DNA of 64,000 bases. It comes from Streptomyces noursei. GTDB taxonomy: Bacteria; Actinomycetota; Actinomycetes; Streptomycetales; Streptomycetaceae. The stretch lies in contig NZ_CP070326.1 in NCBI RefSeq assembly GCF_016917755.1, positions 2,542,001 through 2,606,000 on the forward strand, given 5' to 3'. The notes beneath the pieces are model-generated. The model was not told the origin of the DNA, did not search any database, and was given only the letters and a program-made list of their open reading frames with translations. A program made the position numbers and the translations under genes. This document shows positions 58,358 to 64,000 of this stretch, piece after piece; within the stretch, counting starts at the first letter, position 1, and each line of letters opens with the position of its first letter.

Positions 58358-58361
58358 CGGC

Positions 58362-59120
58362 TCAGGGGCCGGTGCTGCGGAGCAGCGCCGGCCCGTCCAG
58401 GGCCGCCGCCAGCACCTTCGGCGCCTCCACCAACGAGGGCCCGTACCAGGTCAGATGGCGCCCGCTGAGCAGCGCGGCGGGCAGCCCGGGAAACGCCTCG
58501 GGCCCGTCCTCCGCGGTGAAGCGGTAGGGCTCGTCGGGCAGCACGACCAGGTCCGCCGACGCGGCACGGAGGTCCTCCAGCGGGATCCGCGGATACCGCT
58601 CGGCGTGCCCGGCGTGGACGTTGCGCACCCCGAGCCGGGCCAGCACGTCCCCGGCGAAGGTGTCCCGCCCCAGCACCATCCACGGCCGCCGCCAGATCGG
58701 CACCACCGCGGCCCGCTCCGGCGGCCCGCCCGGCAACGCCCGCCATGCCTCCTCGGCGGCGTCCAACCACCCGGGCCGGGCCAGCCCGCAGCCCTCCACC
58801 AGCACCCGCGCCAGCTCCCGGAACGCCTGCTCCAGGGTGCGGACCTCGGTGACCATGACGGCCAGCCCCGCCTCCCGCAGCGCGTCGAGGTCCTGCGGAC
58901 GGTTCTCCTCCTCATTGGCGATCACCAGATCCGGCGCCAGACGGGCGATCCGTTCGGTATCGGGGTTCTTGGTCCCACCGATCCGCACGACATCCAGCCC
59001 CACCGGATGACTGCACCAGTCGGTCGCCCCGACCACCATCCCCGGCGCGCTCACCGCCACCGCCTCGGTCAACGACGGCACCAGCGACACCACCCGCCGC
59101 CCGCCTCCACGCAGCTCCAT
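58362..59120 (-). CDS. Helical-backbone metal receptor-like protein (BtuF/cobalamin-binding fold)
   Basis: 252 aa from ATG 59120 (GGTGGGGGG). The periplasmic-binding fold of class III is clear: RRVVSLVPSLTEAVAVSAPG, VVGATDWCSHPVG, LAPDLVIANEEENRPQDLDA and DLVVLPDEPYRF. There is no signal peptide or lipobox, and no ABC transporter next to it, so it probably acts in the cytoplasm as a corrinoid- or metal-chelate-binding protein of unknown role. Confidence 0.88.
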   Translation of the reverse strand: MELRGGGRRVVSLVPSLTEAVAVSAPGMVVGATDWCSHPVGLDVVRIGGTKNPDTERIARLAPDLVIANEEENRPQDLDALREAGLAVMVTEVRTLEQAFRELARVLVEGCGLARPGWLDAAEEAWRALPGGPPERAAVVPIWRRPWMVLGRDTFAGDVLARLGVRNVHAGHAERYPRIPLEDLRAASADLVVLPDEPYRFTAEDGPEAFPGLPAALLSGRHLTWYGPSLVEAPKVLAAALDGPALLRSTGP

Positions 59121-59243
59121 CCCCCCACCGTACGCGTCCACCCCCACCCCACCGGAGAACCCAACCCCACCACCCCACCACCCCGTTGACACCACTCACG
59201 CGGGCCCCCACCCACCGTCTTGATGACCACCCACGGGAGGGGA

Positions 59244-59314
59244 CGGGGCTGCGGGGCTGGGGGTGTCCGGACGTAAAGCGCAGCAGTCCGGACACCCCCA
59301 GCCCCGCAGCCCCG
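59244..59314. terminator. Perfect 29-bp-arm inverted repeat
   Basis: Arms at 59244-59272 and 59286-59314 are exact reverse complements over 29 bp with a 13-base loop (GTAAAGCGCAGCA). The arm core is GGGGCTGGGGGTGTCCGGAC. It could end transcripts from either side, but is far longer than usual terminators, so another role is possible. Confidence 0.85.
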
Positions 59315-59319
59315 GCACC

Positions 59320-59440
59320 GCACCCAACAGCCCCGCGCAGCGGATCCGCCCGCGCCGCAGGCGCACAAGGCAAACCCCACGGCGGGAAGGCCGACACCGC
59401 GGGAAGCCGGCCGAGCGCAGCGAAAGGGCCGACACCGTGG
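59320..59440 (-). repeat. Dispersed intergenic repeat, copy 2
   Basis: Inverted relative of 40060-40187, sharing a stretch that reads TTTGCCTTGTGCGCCTGCGG and CCTTCCCGCCGTGGGG on the minus strand. No gene is present. Confidence 0.75.
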
Positions 59441-59444
59441 GATG

Positions 59445-59882
59445 TCAACCAAGGGCCGCGGACCCCCGACGCCGCAGCCGATACGCCGCCCCACCCGCCA
59501 CCGCCAACAGCGCCAACCCTCCGATCACCTGCGCCGCGCCGACGGAGTCGGCCCGCCCCTCGGTCACCGTCACGCTGTCGACGTGCCGGGCCCCGCCGCG
59601 CCCGCACTCGATGGTCACCTGGTAGCGGCCCGGTGCCACCTCCTGGCCGACCCGGACCTCCGCGGCCATTCCCCGGGCGACGGGCCGCAGCGCCACCGCC
59701 CCGAACAGCTCCGAGGCCGCGGTGGCCTGCCGGATCGGCCCGCACCATCCGCCGTCGTTGATGCTGACCCGCTCGCCGGCCACCACCGGATCGGGCTCGG
59801 CCGCGGCCCGGGCCGCCGGTGCGGCCAGGGTGACCGCGAGGAGGCCGAGCAGCACGGCGGCGGTCGGTCGGGCAGGCTTCAC
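59445..59882 (-). CDS. Small secreted, membrane-anchored protein
   Basis: 145 aa from GTG 59882; a longer frame to 59954 lacks protein-like sequence. A signal peptide (PTAAVLLGLLAVTLAAPAAR) leads a Cys-containing exported domain (NDGGWCGPIR, TIECGRGGARH). A C-terminal helix (AAQVIGGLALLAVAGGAAYR) with RLRRRGSA anchors it. Function unknown. Confidence 0.8.
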   Translation of the reverse strand: MKPARPTAAVLLGLLAVTLAAPAARAAAEPDPVVAGERVSINDGGWCGPIRQATAASELFGAVALRPVARGMAAEVRVGQEVAPGRYQVTIECGRGGARHVDSVTVTEGRADSVGAAQVIGGLALLAVAGGAAYRLRRRGSAALG

Positions 59883-60089
59883 GGTCGGCTCCCGGGCCGG
59901 CCGCGGCTGCTGTGGCCGCCGAGGACGGACACCGGCACAGGGCGAGCGAACCACCGGCCGGCCCGCCGGGCCAGGCGGACGCGCCCAGTCAGGTGGCGGG
60001 CCGCCGCCACCGTGTCCGGGAACGACGGCGCGCCCCGCCGCCGGCCGTTGCCGGGGCGGGGCGCGCCGCCATGAGCCCGTGGTCCGGGG

Positions 60090-62690
60090 CTACTTCACCG
60101 GTGCCATCTTGTCCACGATGCCCGGGTGGTCGTCGATCCACTTCTCGACGCCCTTGTCCTCGTTGCCCTTTCCGGCGTCCTGGATGTCCTGCTCCAGGCT
60201 GCCGAGCTCGTCGGGGGACATCTTCCAGTTCTTCAGCCAGCCGTGGAACTCCGGGAACTTGTCCGGGAAGCTCTTGTTGGCGAGCGTCTTGATCTGGTTG
60301 TTGGCGCCCCAGGTGCCCTTGGGGTCGGCGAGCTTGGTGAGCTGGTACTTGCTGTACGCCCAGTGCGGCGACCACAGGACGACCGCGATCGGCTCCTTCT
60401 TGTGGTAGGCCCGGTCCAGCTCCGCGAGCATCGCGCTGGTGCCGGCCGAGGTGACCTCGAAGTCCGTCAGGCCGTAGGCGGGCAGCACGGTGCTCTTCAG
60501 GCGCTGCATCTCGCCGGTGCCCGGCTCGATGCCGATGATCTTGCCCTTGAACTCGTCCTTGTGCTCCCGCAGGTCGTCCATGGACTTGACGTCCTTGACG
60601 TACGAGGGGACGGCGATCTCCAGCGAGGTCTTGTCGTACCAGGCGCCGACGTCGGTGAGGTCGTTCTGGTACTGGTCCCAGTACTGCTTCTGGGCGACCG
60701 GCAGCCAGCCGTCGGTCTCCACGTCGATCTGGCCGGTGGACAGGCCGGTCCACATCGGTCCGACGTCGAGGTTGCGCAGGTCGGGGCGGTAGCCGCGCTT
60801 CTCCAGGACGTTCTTCCACAGGTAGGCGGTGGCGATGCCCTCGTCCCACGCCGGGTAGCCGATATGGGGGGCCTTGCCGGCGTCCTTGCCCTTGGCGTAG
60901 CTGGCGTGCGCGGACGGGGCGATCTTCTCGACCAGGCCCGGGTTCTTCTTCAGCCAGGTGCGGACGCCGTCCTGCTCATGGCCCTCACCGGCCGACTTGA
61001 TGTCGTTCTCCAGGCTGGTGAGCTGCTTCTCGTCGAGGTGGAAGTTCTTCATCCACTTCGCGACCTCGGGCAGGTCCTTGCTGAAGCCCTTGCGGCCGAT
61101 CAGGTGCAGGCCGTCGCCGGAGCCGAAGGAGCCCTTGGGGTCCTTGAGCTTGGTGAGCTGGTACTTGTCGTACGCCCAGTGCGGGGACCACAGGGTGACC
61201 GCGATCGGCTTCTTGTTGTGGAGGGCGCGGTCCAGCTCGCTCAGCATGGAGGCGGTGCTGGACTCCTGCACCTGGTACTCGCCGCCGAGGCCGTAGTCCT
61301 TGAGGACCTTGTCCTTGAGGATCTTCATCTCACCGGCGCCCGGCTCGATGCCGGTGATCCTGCCGCCGAACTCGGCGCCCTTGCCCTTGAGGTCGTCGAG
61401 CGTCTTGACGTCCTTGACGTACGACGGGACCGCGATCTCCAGCGAGGTCTTGTCGTACCAGGTGCCGAGGTCCTCCAGCTTGTCCTTGTACTTGTTCCAG
61501 TACTCGGCGTGGGTGACCGGCAGCCAGGCGTTGGTCTGGACGTCGATGTCGCCGCGGGCCTGCCCGGCGAAGAGCGGGCCGGCCTCCAGCGCCTGGACCT
61601 TGGGCTTGTAGCCGCGCTCCTCCAGGATCTCCTTCCAGAGGTAGGTGGTGGCCTTGCCCTCGTCCCAGTTGACGTAGCCCAGGGTGATCGGCTTGCCGTT
61701 GCCGCCGGACCCGGCGCCGCCGCCCTTGTTCAGGTAGCTCATCCCGCCGGCCAGCAGCGCCAGGACGACGACGCCGACCATGGCCACCGAGGTCGCCGGC
61801 CGCCAGTGCAGGAACCTCCATCCGCCCAGCGCCGCCTGCGCCTTGGCCAGCGCCCGCCGGCCGAGCGGCGAGACCCGCTGGTTGAGCGCGCCGGTCATCC
61901 GGTCCAGGTACATGGCGAGGATGACCACGGCGAGGCCGGCCTCGGCGCCCAGGGCCACGTTGACCGAGCTGATGGCGTTGTAGACGGAGGCGCCCAGGCC
62001 ACCGCCGCCGACCATGCCGGCGATCACGACCATGGACAGCGCGAGCATGATGACCTGGTTGATTCCGGCCATGATCGTGGGCAGCGCCAGCGGCAGCTGC
62101 ACCCGCAGGAGGGTGCGCCGCGGGTGGGTGCCGAACGCCTCGGCCGCCTCGACCAGTTCCTCGTCCACCTGCCGGATGCCCAGCTCGGTCATCCGCACCG
62201 CGGGCGGCATGGAGAAGACGATGGTGGCGACGATGCCGGGGACGACACCGAGGCCGAAGAAGAGGATGCCGGGGATGAGGTAGACCATCGCCGGCATGGT
62301 CTGCATCAGGTCCAGCACGGGGCGCAGCACCCCGCCGACGACCTTGCTGCGGGCCGCCCAGATGCCCAGCGGCACCGCGACCACGACGGTGATCAGGCAG
62401 GCCACCAGCACCAGCGAGAGCGACTCGATGGTCGGGTTCCACTGCTGGATGGAGTCGATCAGCGCGAAGCCGAGGAAGGTGAGCACCGCGGCCGGCAGCC
62501 CGCGCAGCCACCAGGCGAGCACCGCCAGGATGCCCGCCAGGATCAGCGGTTCGGGGGCCGCGAGGACGGTGTGGATGGCGTTGTAGAGGCCGTTCAGGAC
62601 CGTGGTGATCAGGTTGAACAGCCAGTCGAGGTTGTCCCGCAGCCAGTTGACGGCGTCGTTGGCCCAGCTGCCTATCTGGATCCTAGGCAT
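60090..62690 (-). CDS. Glycine-betaine ABC transporter permease fused to two substrate-binding domains
   Basis: 866 aa from ATG 62690, overlapping the ATPase stop by eight bases. Residues about 25-290 are the OpuAB/ProW permease with the EAA loop (VEAAEAFGTHPRRTLLRVQL). A membrane helix near 305 leads to two tandem OpuAC-type binding domains (about 330-590 and 605-862). Both carry CWYDKTSLEIAVPSYV-like segments (TWYDKTSLEIAVPSYVKDV and AWYDKTSLEIAVPSYVKDV) and a VTLWSPHWAY or VVLWSPHWAY ligand loop, showing an internal duplication. It would take up glycine betaine or proline for osmoprotection, with both receptors presented at the channel. Confidence 0.95.
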   Translation of the reverse strand: MPRIQIGSWANDAVNWLRDNLDWLFNLITTVLNGLYNAIHTVLAAPEPLILAGILAVLAWWLRGLPAAVLTFLGFALIDSIQQWNPTIESLSLVLVACLITVVVAVPLGIWAARSKVVGGVLRPVLDLMQTMPAMVYLIPGILFFGLGVVPGIVATIVFSMPPAVRMTELGIRQVDEELVEAAEAFGTHPRRTLLRVQLPLALPTIMAGINQVIMLALSMVVIAGMVGGGGLGASVYNAISSVNVALGAEAGLAVVILAMYLDRMTGALNQRVSPLGRRALAKAQAALGGWRFLHWRPATSVAMVGVVVLALLAGGMSYLNKGGGAGSGGNGKPITLGYVNWDEGKATTYLWKEILEERGYKPKVQALEAGPLFAGQARGDIDVQTNAWLPVTHAEYWNKYKDKLEDLGTWYDKTSLEIAVPSYVKDVKTLDDLKGKGAEFGGRITGIEPGAGEMKILKDKVLKDYGLGGEYQVQESSTASMLSELDRALHNKKPIAVTLWSPHWAYDKYQLTKLKDPKGSFGSGDGLHLIGRKGFSKDLPEVAKWMKNFHLDEKQLTSLENDIKSAGEGHEQDGVRTWLKKNPGLVEKIAPSAHASYAKGKDAGKAPHIGYPAWDEGIATAYLWKNVLEKRGYRPDLRNLDVGPMWTGLSTGQIDVETDGWLPVAQKQYWDQYQNDLTDVGAWYDKTSLEIAVPSYVKDVKSMDDLREHKDEFKGKIIGIEPGTGEMQRLKSTVLPAYGLTDFEVTSAGTSAMLAELDRAYHKKEPIAVVLWSPHWAYSKYQLTKLADPKGTWGANNQIKTLANKSFPDKFPEFHGWLKNWKMSPDELGSLEQDIQDAGKGNEDKGVEKWIDDHPGIVDKMAPVK

Positions 62691-63885
62691 CGGCGGCCAC
62701 CGTCCCCTCGGTCCCGGTCTCGGTCCCGGTCTTGGCGGAGGACCCGGACTGGGTCGGCACAGCAGGGGGCGCGGCTCCAGCCGCTCCAGTGGAGCCGGTG
62801 CTTGCACCGGGTGCCGGTCGGCCCGGCTCGCCGAGGACGGCGAGCAGCCGCTCGGCGGTGACCGCGCCGGCCAGTTCGCCGCGCTCGTCGGTGACCGCGA
62901 CCGGTACGTCGCTGGCCGAACAGGCGCTGAACAGCTCCACGAGCGGGGTCTCGGTGCCGACGGTGGCGGGCGCGGCGGCCCGGAACTCGGCGGCGGTGCC
63001 GAGCTTCGTCCCGTCCGGGCAGGTCATGCCGAGGACGGTGCCGACCTCCGCCATGACCGCACCGGCGGTCAGCACCCGACTGCGGTCCACGTCCTGGATG
63101 AAGGAGGCGACATAGTCGTTGGCGGGCCGGACGAGGATGTCCTCGGCGCTGCCGGTCTGGACGATCCGGCCGTCGCGCATGACCGCGATCCGGTCGCCGA
63201 GCCGCATCGCCTCGTTGAGGTCGTGGGTGATGAAGACGATGGTCTTCTTCAGTGTCTTCTGGAGCTCCAGGAGCTGGTCCTGCATGTCGCGGCGGATCAG
63301 CGGGTCGAGCGCGCTGAAGGACTCGTCCATCAGCAGCAGGTCGGCGTCGGTGGCCAGCGCGCGGGCCAGGCCGACCCGCTGCTGCATACCGCCGGAGAGC
63401 TCGTCCGGCCAGGACTTCTCCCAGCCCTTGAGTCCGGCCAGCTCCAGCGCCTGGGTCGCGCGCCGCTCCCGCTCGGCGCGCGCCACGCCCTGGACCTCCA
63501 GACCGTAGGCGGCGTTCTCCAGCACGCTGCGGTGCGGGAAGAGCGCGAAGTGCTGGAAGACCATGGAGATCTTCCGGGAGCGGACGGTGCGCAGCTCCTT
63601 GTCGCTGAGCGAGGTGAGGTCCTGGCCGTCGAAGCGGACGGTGCCCGAGGTCGGTTCCAGCAGCCCGTTCAGCATGCGCAGCAGCGTGGACTTGCCGGAT
63701 CCGGACAGACCCATGACGACGAAGATCTGGCCCTCGTCCACCTCGATGGAGGCGTCGATCACCGCGGCGGTGGTGCCTTCGGCCCGCAACTCGTCCCGGC
63801 CGGCGCCGGCCTGGAGTTTGCGGACCGCGTCCTCGGGTCGTCTGCCGAACACCTTGTACAGGTGCTCGGCTTGCAGCCTGGACAC
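62683..63885 (-). CDS. Glycine-betaine ABC transporter ATPase with CBS-type C-terminus (OpuAA/ProV)
   Basis: 400 aa from ATG 63885 (GAGAGG upstream). Walker A GLSGSGKST at 59-67, Q-loop MVFQHFALFP, signature LSGGMQQRVG, Walker B LLLMDESFSALD. The C-terminal about 100 residues contain CBS-like repeats (SASDVPVAVTDERGELAGAV) that in homologues sense ionic strength or cyclic-di-AMP. The tail is Gly/Ser/Thr/Ala-rich. First gene of the betaine operon; the fused permease/receptor follows with overlap. Confidence 0.95.
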   Translation of the reverse strand: MSRLQAEHLYKVFGRRPEDAVRKLQAGAGRDELRAEGTTAAVIDASIEVDEGQIFVVMGLSGSGKSTLLRMLNGLLEPTSGTVRFDGQDLTSLSDKELRTVRSRKISMVFQHFALFPHRSVLENAAYGLEVQGVARAERERRATQALELAGLKGWEKSWPDELSGGMQQRVGLARALATDADLLLMDESFSALDPLIRRDMQDQLLELQKTLKKTIVFITHDLNEAMRLGDRIAVMRDGRIVQTGSAEDILVRPANDYVASFIQDVDRSRVLTAGAVMAEVGTVLGMTCPDGTKLGTAAEFRAAAPATVGTETPLVELFSACSASDVPVAVTDERGELAGAVTAERLLAVLGEPGRPAPGASTGSTGAAGAAPPAVPTQSGSSAKTGTETGTEGTVAADA

Positions 63886-63910
63886 ATATACCTCTCTTGT
63901 CGCACGAGAA

Positions 63911-63957
63911 ACGACCTGCCACCCCCGCAGGGTCCGTCCGATGGGTCGGCAGGTCGT
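63911..63957. promoter_or_regulatory. Hairpin in the betaine operon leader
   Basis: ACGACCTGCC (63911-63920) pairs perfectly with GGCAGGTCGT (63948-63957) across 27 bases, about 26 bp before the ATPase start. It may be an attenuator or part of a larger leader structure; the window ends before its full extent is seen. Confidence 0.5.
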
Positions 63958-64000
63958 GGTGCGGGACGAGTTCCGCTCGTCTTCACCGGCGGTGTGGGAA

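Noticed and set aside
60126..62861. Very long open frame opposite the betaine permease/receptor gene
   Set aside because: It is the shadow of the real gene in high-GC DNA: composition is Val/Leu/Asp/Arg-biased with no domain, and the minus-strand gene is a clear family member.

Overview
The window is high-GC actinobacterial chromosome, almost certainly Streptomyces. The evidence is the block pheT-pheS / PAS kinase / TrmH / rplT-rpmI-infC / DUF1844, followed by a gamma-glutamyl-ethanolamide (glnA4) locus and a glycine-betaine ABC transporter, which is the gene order I know from Streptomyces chromosomes. SARP/AfsR-type regulators, mycosin, NsdA-like HTH/TPR proteins and numerous IS remnants fit the same genus. 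No tRNA, rRNA or CRISPR array was recognised.

Layout. 1-2 kb: a truncated glycosyl-hydrolase-like gene and an intact 3-hydroxyacyl-CoA dehydrogenase. 2-15 kb: an accessory island. It begins just after the dehydrogenase and ends at a second, partial copy of the dehydrogenase 3' end (direct repeats 1881-2055 and 14653-14828). Inside are a MarR-controlled MFS efflux operon with two palindromic operators, an IS5-like transposase, a 488-bp inverted repeat, an alpha/beta hydrolase with a divergent LysR gene, a beta-lactamase-fold hydrolase with a divergent TetR gene, an orphan 168-aa gene, and fragments of at least four transposase types. 15-23 kb: a coupled pair of unknown genes (one GT-B-like), then divergent NB-ARC/TPR and SARP-NB-ARC-TPR regulators. 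23-27 kb: a decayed class I lanthipeptide locus. It has an intact-looking precursor with an FDLDLDV leader motif, a LanB gene broken by frameshifts and a large internal deletion, and a LanC that appears to lack the Trp-Cys-Tyr-Gly zinc motif. A small secreted peptide gene with an iron-box-like sequence lies nearby.

27-45 kb is conserved core: NUDIX and HTH/TPR genes, pheST, PAS histidine kinase, TrmH, rplT-rpmI-infC (infC with a non-canonical ATC start), DUF1844, aquaporin, SseB-like protein, mycosin with a proline-rich membrane partner, a PLP amino-acid deaminase/aldolase-type protein and a secreted HAD phosphatase-like protein.

45-52 kb: ethanolamine assimilation. The permease imports the amine, GlnA4 glutamylates it, an SDR and an aldehyde dehydrogenase are placed to oxidise it, and a class I amidotransferase-type hydrolase releases glutamate. 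A FadR-type GntR regulator sits between the two transcription units, and a related 18-bp motif occurs at both promoters. 52-59 kb: a small secreted protein; an XRE-cupin regulator divergent from an arylsulfotransferase and a nucleobase permease, with a GTTTGAC/T operator array between them; a LysR/TDT exporter pair; and a BtuF-like protein. 59-64 kb: a perfect 29-bp-arm hairpin, a dispersed repeat, a small membrane-anchored secreted protein, and an OpuA-type betaine transporter whose permease is fused to two substrate-binding domains.
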